Both the position numbers and the translations under genes were made by a program. From NCBI GenBank assembly GCA_963830165.1, contig CAWHKZ010000011.1, forward strand, positions 872,639 to 936,638: DNA of 64,000 nucleotides, read 5' to 3'. Below the pieces are notes generated by a model, which was not told the origin of the DNA, ran no database searches, and saw only the letters and a program-made list of their open reading frames with translations. The first letter of the stretch is position 1. Every line of letters begins with the position of its first letter. Shown here piece after piece: positions 15,781 through 23,682 of the stretch. Source of the stretch: Bog-756 sp963830165 (GTDB lineage: Bacteria; Actinomycetota; Acidimicrobiia; Acidimicrobiales; RAAP-2).

Positions 15781-16602
15781 TCAGCCCGTCCGACTGACGG
15801 CCGCACACACGCCCCCGTCGACCAGGACGTCGGTGCCGGTCACGAAGCTGGCCCCGTCGGACAGCAGGAAGTCGACCACGGCGGCGACCTCCTCGGCATG
15901 GCCCGACCGACCGAGTGGCGCGATCGACTCCAGCTGGCGCATGGCCGGCTGACGCTCGAACTCCTGGAGGCCCATGGGCGTGTCGATGGTGCCCGGCGAC
16001 ACCGAGCAGATCCGCGCGCCGGCCCGGCCGAAGGCGGTGGCCTCCCGTTCCACCAGTCGCCGCACCCCCCGCTTGGCCCACGAGTACGCCGTCCCGGGGT
16101 CCTCGGCGGCCGGCCCGAGCGTGGTGGCGTAGTCGTCGAGGAAGGTCGGGCCGAGCGGATCGTCGACGATCCGGTCGATCGTCGGGTCGGCCCGTGCGGC
16201 GATGAGCTGGGCGGCCATGGAGGCGATGCACACGACGGCCGACCCCTCGGCGACCAGGGGGCGCACGGCCTCGACCACCAGGGCCGTGCCCACCAGGTCG
16301 ACGGCGAGCATCCGGTCCCAGCTCGCCATGGTGGGGGAGATGCCCGCCGCGTGGGCCATGCGGTGCAGCGTGCCGTGGCCGGCGACCACCTCGGCGATGC
16401 GGGCGACGGCGGCGGGGTCGCTGACGTCGGCGCCCACCGGTTCGCACCGGGTGCCGGAGCCGGCCAGCCGTGCCGCCGCGGCGGCGGTGGCGGCCGGGTC
16501 GAGGTCGACGAGCACCAGGACGTCGACGGTCCCCGCCATGCGGGCGGCGCAGGCGGCGCCGATGCCCCGGGCCGCGCCGGTCACGACGCCGACCCGGCTC
16601 AC
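15781..16602 (-). CDS. SDR oxidoreductase, 3-alpha-HSD-like
   Basis: 273 residues with TGAARGIG, acidic strand end VLVDLDP (NAD preference), Ser in CIASMAAQ and YSWAK. A long segment between Ser and Tyr (residues about 130-165) resembles the insert seen in 3-alpha-hydroxysteroid dehydrogenase-like SDRs. GTG start at 16602 overlaps the stop of the upstream SDR by 4 nt, so it is the third gene of a P450-SDR-SDR operon. It likely oxidises an alcohol made by the P450; substrate unknown. Confidence 0.87.
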   Translation of the reverse strand: MSRVGVVTGAARGIGAACAARMAGTVDVLVLVDLDPAATAAAAARLAGSGTRCEPVGADVSDPAAVARIAEVVAGHGTLHRMAHAAGISPTMASWDRMLAVDLVGTALVVEAVRPLVAEGSAVVCIASMAAQLIAARADPTIDRIVDDPLGPTFLDDYATTLGPAAEDPGTAYSWAKRGVRRLVEREATAFGRAGARICSVSPGTIDTPMGLQEFERQPAMRQLESIAPLGRSGHAEEVAAVVDFLLSDGASFVTGTDVLVDGGVCAAVSRTG

Positions 16603-17345
16603 GCGGGGCGCCGGGGCACGACGACGACGGAGGGGATGCTCGTCGCCGAGCCCAGTCGCAGGACGGTCTCGACCACCCCGACGAGCTCGTCCACCTCGAG
16701 GAGCGCCCCGGCGATGTACTCGCGGGCCAGCCAGATGGGCGCCACCTCGGTCACGAGGTCCATGTCCCAGTCGGCGTTGAACCCGGTCATGGCGTCCCCC
16801 TCACCGCCGGCGCAGTCGCCGACGGTGACCCGGGTGAACCCGATCCGGGGGTGCTCGGCCCGCCACGCCTCGACCAGCTTGTCGAGCGCGGCCTTGCTCA
16901 CGGCGTAGGCGCCGAGCCCGGGCCACGGGGGTGTGTCGGATGCACTGACCGACGACAGGTAGACGGCGGTCCCCTGCGACGCGGCCAGGTGGGGGAGGGC
17001 GGCCGCGGTGACGAGCGATGCGCCGATGACGTTGGTGTCGAACGTACGCCGCCAGGTCCCGGCGTCGGTGTCGGCGATCCGCACCAGCGGACCGACGCCG
17101 GTGGCGTAGACCAGTCCGTCGATCCCCCCGATCCCACGGACGGCCCCGGCGACCGCCGCCCGGCACGACTCCTCGTCGGTCACGTCACAGGTGAGGGCCA
17201 GGGCGCCGGGACCGGCGTCGGCCGCGGCGTCCTCCAGGCGGTCCTTGCGCCGCGCCAGGAGCGCGACCCGGTCACCACGCCGGCCCAGTCCGACGGCGAT
17301 GCAGCGCCCCAGGCCGCTCGATGCTCCGACCACCACAACCTTCAT
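16599..17345 (-). CDS. SDR oxidoreductase
   Basis: A 248-residue SDR with VGASSGLG nucleotide loop, ARRKDRL following the second strand (basic, suggesting NADPH), Ser in YLSSVSASDTPP and YAVSK. The C-terminal part is less typical (DCAGGEGDAMTGFNADWDMDL), so substrate class is unclear. It is second in the operon: 68 bp downstream of the P450 and overlapping the next SDR by 4 nt. Start ATG at 17345; an AGGAACGAGG purine-rich stretch lies upstream. Confidence 0.85.
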   Translation of the reverse strand: MKVVVVGASSGLGRCIAVGLGRRGDRVALLARRKDRLEDAAADAGPGALALTCDVTDEESCRAAVAGAVRGIGGIDGLVYATGVGPLVRIADTDAGTWRRTFDTNVIGASLVTAAALPHLAASQGTAVYLSSVSASDTPPWPGLGAYAVSKAALDKLVEAWRAEHPRIGFTRVTVGDCAGGEGDAMTGFNADWDMDLVTEVAPIWLAREYIAGALLEVDELVGVVETVLRLGSATSIPSVVVVPRRPA

Positions 17346-17413
17346 GAACCGACCTCGTTCCTCGTCGACACCCGTGCGCGGACCCGACCGCCACCCGGCC
17401 CGGCGTCCGCCGT

Positions 17414-18613
17414 TCAGCCCAGGACCACCGGGAGCTTCTCCCAGCCCCGCACCGTCGAGGTCCGGGCCTGCACGGCGTTGTCCCAGTCCACCTCCCACGA
17501 GGGGAAGCGCTGGAGCACCTCGTCGAGGGCCACCCGCCCCTCGAGCCTGGCCAGGGCGGCGCCCAGGCAGAAGTGCAGGCCGTAGCCGAACGCCAGGTGA
17601 TGGTCGATCCTGCGGGTCACGTCGAAGCGGTCGCCGTCGGGGAACCTGGCGTCGTCGCGGTTGCCGGACCCGTTGAGCAACAGGATCACGCTGCCTGCGG
17701 GGACGACCTGACCGTGGTGCTCGACGTCCTCCATGACGTACCGGGCCTGGGTGGGGGAGGGCGGCTCGAAGCGCAGGAGCTCCTCGATGGCGTTGGGTAC
17801 CAGGCCCCGGTCCTCCACGAGCCTGCGGCGCTCGTCGGGGTGGTCGGCGAGCACCTTGCCGGTCCACCCGATGAGCCGGGTCGTCGTCTCGTTGCCGGCC
17901 GCGGCCAGGAGGTTCACGAGGTTGAGGACCTCGGCCCGGCTGAGCCGGCGGGTGGTGCCCGTCTCGTCCTCGAACTCGGCCAGGAGGAGCTCGGTCATCA
18001 GGTCGTCCGAGGGATGCTCGGCCCGCCAGTCGATGTACTCGCCGAGGTTGGCGGACTCGATGCCGGCTCCGTACTTGGCCGTGTCGGGCATGGTGCCCTC
18101 CGCCAGGCGGAGGCCGTCGTCGATGACGTCCTTGAAGGCCTGCTGGTCCTGTTCGGGGATGCCGAGCAGCATCCCGATCACGCGCATCGGCATCTGGGCC
18201 CCGAGGTCGGCGACGAAGTCGAACCCGTCGCCCCCCACCTTCGGATCGAGGGTCTGGGCGCAGAACTCCCGGATCCTGGGCTCGATGGCGTTCATCTTCC
18301 GGGGGGTGAACACGCGCGACAGCAGGCTCCGGTGCATGTTGTGGCCCGGTGGGTCCTCGAAGATGATCGAGCCCGGGGGGATCTGCATGCCGCTCCTGAT
18401 GATCTCGAGCAGCGTGCCCCGGGCCGAGCTGTACGTCCGCCACTCGACCAGGCCGCGCTCCACGTCGTCGAAGCGGCTCAGCGCGTAGAAGTCGTAGCGG
18501 TCGTTGTAGTAGAGCGGGAGCTCCTCGCGCAGGCGCCGCCAGACCGGGTACGGGTCGGTGTCGATCTCGAAGTCGTACGGGTCGTAGTAGATGTCGGAGC
18601 CGGTCGTGGTCAC
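17414..18613 (-). CDS. cytochrome P450
   Basis: A 399-residue soluble bacterial class I P450 that inserts oxygen using electrons from a ferredoxin. I-helix AGNETTTRL (acid-alcohol pair replaced by Glu-Thr, still normal), ExxR in EELLRFEPP, the RFPDGDRFDV segment, and heme loop FGYGLHFCLGAALA with Cys349. GTG start at 18613 is favoured by GGAGGGAG just upstream; the longer frame has no coding character. It opens an operon with two SDRs. A 517-bp upstream region with repeated palindromes probably controls it. Sterol-like or terpenoid substrates are plausible from context only. Confidence 0.93.
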   Translation of the reverse strand: MTTTGSDIYYDPYDFEIDTDPYPVWRRLREELPLYYNDRYDFYALSRFDDVERGLVEWRTYSSARGTLLEIIRSGMQIPPGSIIFEDPPGHNMHRSLLSRVFTPRKMNAIEPRIREFCAQTLDPKVGGDGFDFVADLGAQMPMRVIGMLLGIPEQDQQAFKDVIDDGLRLAEGTMPDTAKYGAGIESANLGEYIDWRAEHPSDDLMTELLLAEFEDETGTTRRLSRAEVLNLVNLLAAAGNETTTRLIGWTGKVLADHPDERRRLVEDRGLVPNAIEELLRFEPPSPTQARYVMEDVEHHGQVVPAGSVILLLNGSGNRDDARFPDGDRFDVTRRIDHHLAFGYGLHFCLGAALARLEGRVALDEVLQRFPSWEVDWDNAVQARTSTVRGWEKLPVVLG

Positions 18614-19130
18614 GGGTCTCCCTCCGGGTCGACGTCGGGACGGCTCACGGGGCCGGCGCCCGTCGCCACCGTGCTGTCGGTGCCCGGCGGGCAAGGGGTG
18701 CCTCCGACGCACCGTCGTCGTCCTTGTGCCACGTCTCCCCCTGGTAGCTCACCGGTCGCTGACGAGTGCGACGGACGGTGCTCGCAGCCAAGAAGAAGGT
18801 TCTCACACGCCCGAGGTGGCCGCCAGTACCGCCGCCGACCGTGCCCGACGGGGGTCGTGGGGCGGTCGGCGACGTCCCGGCAGAAGTCGTACTCTCCCAT
18901 CTGAGCAACGAGGTTCTCGGAGTGCCCCGGGGGGAGGACCGTGGGCCCGGGGTGCGGCCCGGCCGGCCGTTCGGACGTGGTCGGCCCGGCCGGCGCGGCG
19001 CCGCCGACCTCCCGGAACCAGGTTCAGAACCAGGTTCTCTCCGGGGTCCCGACACGTCGCGGGCGGTGGAAGTCAGGAGTCGCGATCCAGGAGTCCGGCA
19101 TTTCCGCCGCCTCAAGTAGACTCGGCGGCG
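18614..19130. other. 517-bp intergenic region with repeated palindromic sites
   Basis: This divergent region between the P450 operon and a TetR gene contains no convincing gene. It does contain four related elements: AGAAGAAGGTTCT at 18791-18803, GCAACGAGGTTCTC at 18905-18918, and two near-palindromes at 19015-19025 and 19027-19037. The rest is GC-rich with no A/T-rich promoter that I can pick out with confidence. Confidence 0.6.
19015..19037. promoter_or_regulatory. tandem GAACCAGGTTC operator-like sites
   Basis: GAACCAGGTTC occurs twice at 12-bp spacing (19015-19025, 19027-19037). Each is symmetric apart from its central base. It lies 94 bp upstream of the TetR start at 19131, and degenerate copies occur closer to the P450. 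The core AAC-N3-GTT resembles the mycobacterial KstR motif (AAC-N2-GTT) but has one extra central base, so identity with KstR is not claimed. Confidence 0.6.
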
Positions 19131-19862
19131 ATGGCTGGGAGTGAGGTCGGCGTCGAGGAGCCCGTCACCGGGGAGCAGACGATGAGCCGGCGCGAGCAGG
19201 CCGTGGCGCGGTCGCTGTTCACGGCCCGGGCCCGGGCCGAGAACCGCCTCCAGCGGTTCCTCGACGCGGCGCTGGAACTGATGAACGAGGGTGAGTCGGG
19301 GCGCGACTTCACGGTGCACGAGGTGGTCGAGCGCTCCGGACAGTCGCTGCGTCTCTTCTACCAGTACTTCGGGGGCAAGCACGAGCTGCTGCTGGCCCTG
19401 TTCGAGGAGTCCGTGCGCTCGACGGCGGAGTTCCTCAGCCAGAGGATCGACCAGGAGACCGACCCGCTGGAGCGCATCCACCGCTTCGTGATCGAGTACT
19501 ACCGGCTGTGCCGTCCGCCCCTCCCCGGGGGTCCGGTGGAGCCGCTGTCGAACGCATGGGTGATGGTGGACTTCGCGCAGCAGCTGCTGACCAGCTACCC
19601 CACCGAGGCGGCCCTGGCCTTCGACCCGCTCGTCTCGCTGTTCGGCGAGGTCCTGGACGACGCCGAGGCGGCCGGGTCCATCCGCCCCGGTCTGCGCCGG
19701 AGCCCGGTCGCCGGGATGGTGCTCGAGGCGGTCATGTTCAACGCCTTCTCGACGACCATCGGCGGCACGTCGGTCCGTCAGGACGACCCCGACCCGGCCG
19801 AGGAGCTCTGGGAGTTCATCCTCCACGGTGTGGGCTCGGACAGGCCCGGCACGACAGCCTGA
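19131..19862 (+). CDS. TetR-family transcriptional regulator
   Basis: 243 residues: an N-terminal extension, then a TetR DNA-binding domain around residues 35-80 with DFTVHEVVERSGQSLRLFYQYFGGKHELLLALFEESV, the expected helix-turn-helix and FYxYFxxKxxL signature, then an all-helical ligand domain. ATG at 19131 is used; a second ATG at 19182 (MSRREQAV) has a better purine-rich RBS and may be the real start, shortening it by 17 residues. It is divergent from the P450 operon and 94 bp from tandem palindromes, so autoregulation plus P450 control is likely. Confidence 0.88.
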   Translation: MAGSEVGVEEPVTGEQTMSRREQAVARSLFTARARAENRLQRFLDAALELMNEGESGRDFTVHEVVERSGQSLRLFYQYFGGKHELLLALFEESVRSTAEFLSQRIDQETDPLERIHRFVIEYYRLCRPPLPGGPVEPLSNAWVMVDFAQQLLTSYPTEAALAFDPLVSLFGEVLDDAEAAGSIRPGLRRSPVAGMVLEAVMFNAFSTTIGGTSVRQDDPDPAEELWEFILHGVGSDRPGTTA

Positions 19863-19867
19863 CCCGG

Positions 19868-20545
19868 TCAGTCACCGGCCTGCCCGCTCCGTGACCGCGC
19901 ACCGGGCCGTGCGGTGCTGGCGGCCAGGCAGAAGGCGACCAGGCGGTCGGTCTCGGCCGGGGTCGGCGCCCTCCGTCCCCACAGCAGGTCGTTGAGGCGG
20001 CCGACCACGGCGTGGGCCATGAGCTCGGCGTCGAGCTCGGGATCGACGTCCTGGAGCTCGACGAGAGGCTGGTGGAGCAGCGTGGCCAGCCGGGCGCTCG
20101 TCGAGGTATGGGTGGCGGCCATCGTCCGGCCCAGGCTCGCCGCGTTCCAGAGCACGGCGAGGGTGGTGGCGGCGCTCTCCTCGTCGGCCGCCTGGGACAT
20201 GATGCCCGCCACCCAGCAGCGGACCCTGCCCTCGGCCGTGGACTCCTTGGCCATCTGGTGGGCGAGGTAGCCGATCAGCCGCTCGGTGCCGTCGTCGAGG
20301 ATGGCGGCGACGAGCGCGTCCTTCGATGCGAAGTGCCGGTAGAAGCCCTCGTTGGACAGGTCCGCCTCGGCGACGATGTCGGCCACCCGCGGACGGGAGT
20401 CGGTCCCGCACCGGCGCATGACGGTGCGTCCCGCGTCGATCAGCCGGCGCACCTCGTCGGTGTAGTCGGGCCTGCGCCGGTCCAGCGTCTGCCGGGCGAT
20501 CCGCGACGCAACATCGTTCTGACCCTCCAGAGGTGGATTCTCCAT
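19868..20545 (-). CDS. TetR-family transcriptional regulator
   Basis: 225 residues. DNA-binding domain around residues 25-75: RPRVADIVAEADLSNEGFYRHFASKDALVAAILDDG. The ligand domain is helical. It is convergent with the preceding TetR (5 bp between stops) and divergent from the ACAD operon at 20591, only 45 bp apart. The start codon region shows no Shine-Dalgarno. On the minus strand a TAACAT hexamer ends 7 nt before the ATG, so a leaderless transcript is plausible. It probably represses the ACAD-kinase-hydratase operon in response to an acyl-CoA. Confidence 0.88.
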   Translation of the reverse strand: MENPPLEGQNDVASRIARQTLDRRRPDYTDEVRRLIDAGRTVMRRCGTDSRPRVADIVAEADLSNEGFYRHFASKDALVAAILDDGTERLIGYLAHQMAKESTAEGRVRCWVAGIMSQAADEESAATTLAVLWNAASLGRTMAATHTSTSARLATLLHQPLVELQDVDPELDAELMAHAVVGRLNDLLWGRRAPTPAETDRLVAFCLAASTARPGARSRSGQAGD

Positions 20546-20561
20546 AATTGGAATGTTATTC
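20543..20561. promoter_or_regulatory. A/T-rich divergent promoter with GAATGTTATTC operator
   Basis: GAATGTTATTC (20551-20561) is an odd-centred palindrome with GAAT/ATTC arms. Overlapping it are CATAAT (20543-20548), a plausible plus-strand -10 with CTGACC 18 bp upstream, and minus-strand TAACAT. The operator would cover both promoters of the tetR/ACAD pair. It is reminiscent of fatty-acid TetR (FadR-type) sites of the form TGAAT...ATTCA. Confidence 0.55.
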
Positions 20562-20590
20562 TGCCAGCTGACGAGGGAGGGGAGACGCCC

Positions 20591-21892
20591 ATGGCCTGGG
20601 AGTTCGAGACCGACGCCGAGTACCAGACGAAGCTCGACTGGGCGGAGGAGTTCGTGCGGTCGGAGGTGGAGCCGATCGACATGCTCTGGCGGGGGCTCGA
20701 GTTCACGCCTCCCGACGAGACCCTGCGTGCCATCATCGACCCGCTGAAGCACCAGGTGCGGGCCCAGGGACTGTGGGCCACCCACCTCGGTCCCGAGCTC
20801 GGCGGCCAGGGGCACGGGCAGCTCAAGCTCTCGCTGCTCAACGAGATCCTCGGCGGGTCCTCCTGGGCTCCGGTCATCTTCGGCTGCCAGGCACCCGACA
20901 CCGGGAACGCCGAGATCATCGCCCACTACGGCACCGCGGCGCAGAAGGAGCGTTACCTGCACCCGCTCCTCGAGGGGAAGATCTTCTCCTGCTACTCGAT
21001 GACCGAGCCCCAGGGCGGCTCGGACCCCGCCCTGTTCGAGACCCGTGCCTACCGGGACGGGGACGAGTGGGTGCTCGACGGCTGGAAGTTCTTCTCCTCC
21101 AATGCCCGGACCGCGGCGTTCCTCATCGTGATGGCCGTCACGGACCCCGACGTGTCCGTCTACCAGGGCATGTCGATGTTCCTGGTCCCCTCCGACACGC
21201 CGGGCATCGACATCGTCCGCGACGTGGGCCTGGCCGGCGAGCCCGTGGGCCACGGATCGCACGCCCTCATCCACTACGACGGCGTGCGGCTCCCCGCCGA
21301 GGCACTGCTCGGCGGGGAGGGCCAGGCCTTCGCCATCGCCCAGACCCGGCTCGGTGGCGGCCGCATCCACCACGCCATGCGCACCATCGGGCTGGCCCGC
21401 CGGGCGCTGGACGCCATGTGCGAGCGGGCCCTCAGCCGTCAGGTGTCCGGCGGCCTGCTGGCCGACAAGCAGTTCGTGCAGGGCTACATCGCCGACTCCT
21501 ACGCCCAGCTGACGCAGTTCCGCCTCTACGTGCTGTACACGGCGTGGCTGATCGACAAGCACAACGACTACCTGAGGGTGCGCAAGGACATCGCCGCCAT
21601 CAAGGTCCTGATGCCCGGCGTGCTCCACGACATCGCCTGGCGGGCCATCCAGGTCCACGGCGCGCTCGGCATCAGCAACGAGATGCCCTTCCCCTCGATG
21701 CTGGTCGCGGCCAGCGTGATGGGCCTCGCCGACGGCCCCACCGAGGTGCACAAGGTGACGGTCGCCCGCCAGGTGCTGCGGGACCACCGGGCCACCGACG
21801 ACCTGTGGCCGACCCAGCACCTCCCGAAGCGCCGCGAGGCGGCACGCGAGAAGTTCGCCGCACTCCTCGAGCACGAAGTGGGGAACTTCTGA
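20591..21892 (+). CDS. acyl-CoA dehydrogenase, ACAD10/11-like
   Basis: A 433-residue ACAD of the subgroup that includes the dehydrogenase domain of ACAD10/ACAD11: CYSMTEPQGGSDPALFETRA, GWKFFSSNARTAAF, QTRLGGGRIHHAMRTIGLARRALDAM and the C-terminal ASVMGLADGPTEVHKVTVARQVL. It lacks the ordinary helix-G Glu motif, as do its relatives. Strong RBS (GAGGGAGGGGAG). Its stop overlaps the kinase start by one base (TGATG). In eukaryotes the same two activities are fused in one polypeptide. Confidence 0.9.
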   Translation: MAWEFETDAEYQTKLDWAEEFVRSEVEPIDMLWRGLEFTPPDETLRAIIDPLKHQVRAQGLWATHLGPELGGQGHGQLKLSLLNEILGGSSWAPVIFGCQAPDTGNAEIIAHYGTAAQKERYLHPLLEGKIFSCYSMTEPQGGSDPALFETRAYRDGDEWVLDGWKFFSSNARTAAFLIVMAVTDPDVSVYQGMSMFLVPSDTPGIDIVRDVGLAGEPVGHGSHALIHYDGVRLPAEALLGGEGQAFAIAQTRLGGGRIHHAMRTIGLARRALDAMCERALSRQVSGGLLADKQFVQGYIADSYAQLTQFRLYVLYTAWLIDKHNDYLRVRKDIAAIKVLMPGVLHDIAWRAIQVHGALGISNEMPFPSMLVAASVMGLADGPTEVHKVTVARQVLRDHRATDDLWPTQHLPKRREAAREKFAALLEHEVGNF

Positions 21893-22902
21893 TGATCGAC
21901 ATCGGACGCCTGGCCACGTGGATGGACGGCCGGGGGCTCGGGGTGGGGGAGCCCGTCGAGTCCGCCTTCGTGTCCGGTGGGACCCAGAACGAGATCTACG
22001 AGATCCGCCGGGGCGACGTGCACGCCGCCCTCAGGATCCCCCCGCCGTCGGCCCCCGGGACCCGGGATGCCGGCATCCTGCGCGAGTGGCGGATCATCGA
22101 GGCCCTCGACGGGACCGACGTCCCGCACACCACGGCCATCGCCGCCTGTGACGATCCGGCCGTGCTCGGGCGCACCTTCTACCTGATGGGGTACGTCGAC
22201 GGCTGGTCGCCGATGAACACCGACGGGTGGCCGGCGCCCTTCGACGCCGACCTCGAGGCCCGCAAGGGACTGGCCTTCGAGCTGGTCGACGGGATCTCGC
22301 TGCTGTCGCGGGTCGACTGGAAGGGGAAGGGCCTCTCGGACCTCGGACACCCGGAGGGATTCCACGAGCGCCAGGTCGACCGGTGGACGGCGTTCCTCGA
22401 CCGGATCAAGGGCCGGGAGCTGCCCGGCTTCGACGAGGCGTCGGCCTGGCTGCGTGCCCACCGGCCGATCGACTTCGTCCCCGGGCTCATGCACGGCGAC
22501 TACCAGTTCGCCAACGTCATGTACCGCCACGGGGCGCCGGCCACGATGGCGGCCATCGTGGACTGGGAGATGGGCACGGTCGGCGACCCCAAGCTGGACC
22601 TGGCCTGGGTGGTCAACGGCTGGCCGGAGGATCCCGGCGAGGCGTCGGGCATCTCCTACGTCGACATGACGGGCATGCCGTCCCGCACGGCCCTCCTCGA
22701 GCGGTACACCGAGGTGTCCGGGCGCCAGGTCGACGACATCGACTACTACTGCGTCCTGGCCAAGTGGAAGCTCGCCGTCGTCCTCGAGCAGGGCTACCAG
22801 CGGGCCGGCGACGATCCCGTGCTCCAGGTCTACGGGCCGGTGGTGCTCGACCTGATGCGGGGCGCCGCCGACCTGGCCGAGACCACGGACTACGGCCGAT
22901 GA
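21892..22902 (+). CDS. aminoglycoside phosphotransferase (APH)-family kinase
   Basis: A 336-residue kinase-fold protein: catalytic loop LMHGDYQFANVM (HGDxxxxN), metal-binding IVDWEMGTVGDPKLDLAW. APH-family proteins next to ACADs phosphorylate hydroxyacyl-CoA intermediates: LvaA with LvaC in Pseudomonas levulinate catabolism and the kinase domain of ACAD10/11 act on 4-hydroxyacyl substrates. Antibiotic resistance is unlikely given the operon (ACAD upstream with 1-nt overlap, hydratase downstream with 4-nt overlap). Function as a hydroxyacyl-CoA kinase is inferred from these families and context. Confidence 0.88.
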   Translation: MIDIGRLATWMDGRGLGVGEPVESAFVSGGTQNEIYEIRRGDVHAALRIPPPSAPGTRDAGILREWRIIEALDGTDVPHTTAIAACDDPAVLGRTFYLMGYVDGWSPMNTDGWPAPFDADLEARKGLAFELVDGISLLSRVDWKGKGLSDLGHPEGFHERQVDRWTAFLDRIKGRELPGFDEASAWLRAHRPIDFVPGLMHGDYQFANVMYRHGAPATMAAIVDWEMGTVGDPKLDLAWVVNGWPEDPGEASGISYVDMTGMPSRTALLERYTEVSGRQVDDIDYYCVLAKWKLAVVLEQGYQRAGDDPVLQVYGPVVLDLMRGAADLAETTDYGR

Positions 22903-23681
22903 GCGGGCCCGACGCCGAGCTGGTGTGCGAGCGCCGGGGCGCGCTGTCCCTGCTCCGGCTCAACCGGCCCGAAGCCCGCAACTCCCTCACGACGAGCCTG
23001 CTCGACGCGCTCGGCACAGCGATCCTCGAGGCCGAGGGCGACCCCGACGTCCGGGCGGTCGTGCTCACCGGCACCGGCGAGCGCGCCTTCTGTTCGGGCA
23101 TGGACCTCAGGTCCTTCGCCCAGGGCGACGTGCCCGGGTCCACCCCGGGCGAGTCGACGGAGGCCTTCCACCGGCTGCTGCGGGGTGAGGTCACCGTCCC
23201 CGTGGTGGGCGCGGCCAACGGCTCCGCGGTGGCCGGCGGTCTCGAGCTGCTGCTCGGCTGCGATGTCGTCATCGCCTCGAGCGAGGCCCGCTTCGGCCTG
23301 CCCGAGGTCAAGCGCGGGCTCTTCGCCGCCGGAGGCGGCGCCCTGATCGGCAACCGGATACCGACGGCGATCGCCCTCGAGCTCACCCTCACCGGCGATC
23401 TCGTCGACGCCGCCCGTGCCTACCAGGTGGGCCTCGTCAACGCCGTGGTGGCCCCCGGCGAGGTGTGGGCCGCGGCCCTGGACATGGCCGGGCGCATCGC
23501 GGCCAACGGCCCCCTGGGACTGGCCGCGTCCAAGGAGCTCGTCCGGCTCAGCGCGTCGGACCCGGCCGCCGCCCGACGGCGCCAGGCCGAATGGTCGTCG
23601 GTGGTCTTCGCCAGCGAGGACGCCCTGGAGGGCGCCCGGGCCTACGTGGACAAGCGCGACCCGGTGTGGCGGGGCCGCTGA
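22899..23681 (+). CDS. enoyl-CoA hydratase (crotonase family) with both catalytic Glu
   Basis: A 260-residue crotonase. CSGMDLRSF and GAANGSAVAGG form the oxyanion hole; both acid/base glutamates are present, in GGLELLLGCD and GLPEVKRG, so a true hydratase is expected. It overlaps the kinase gene by 4 nt and is followed after 1 nt by an MDR reductase, so it is the third gene of a tightly coupled operon. It would hydrate the enoyl-CoA generated by the ACAD/kinase pair. Confidence 0.92.
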   Translation: MSGPDAELVCERRGALSLLRLNRPEARNSLTTSLLDALGTAILEAEGDPDVRAVVLTGTGERAFCSGMDLRSFAQGDVPGSTPGESTEAFHRLLRGEVTVPVVGAANGSAVAGGLELLLGCDVVIASSEARFGLPEVKRGLFAAGGGALIGNRIPTAIALELTLTGDLVDAARAYQVGLVNAVVAPGEVWAAALDMAGRIAANGPLGLAASKELVRLSASDPAAARRRQAEWSSVVFASEDALEGARAYVDKRDPVWRGR

Positions 23682-23682
23682 C

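Noticed and set aside
19015..19037. KstR binding site
   Set aside because: The half-site spacing is three bases rather than the two of KstR, so the identification was not made; kept as an unassigned operator.
21892..22902. Aminoglycoside-resistance kinase
   Set aside because: APH fold is present, but it overlaps ACAD and hydratase genes, fitting the hydroxyacyl-CoA kinase subgroup better.
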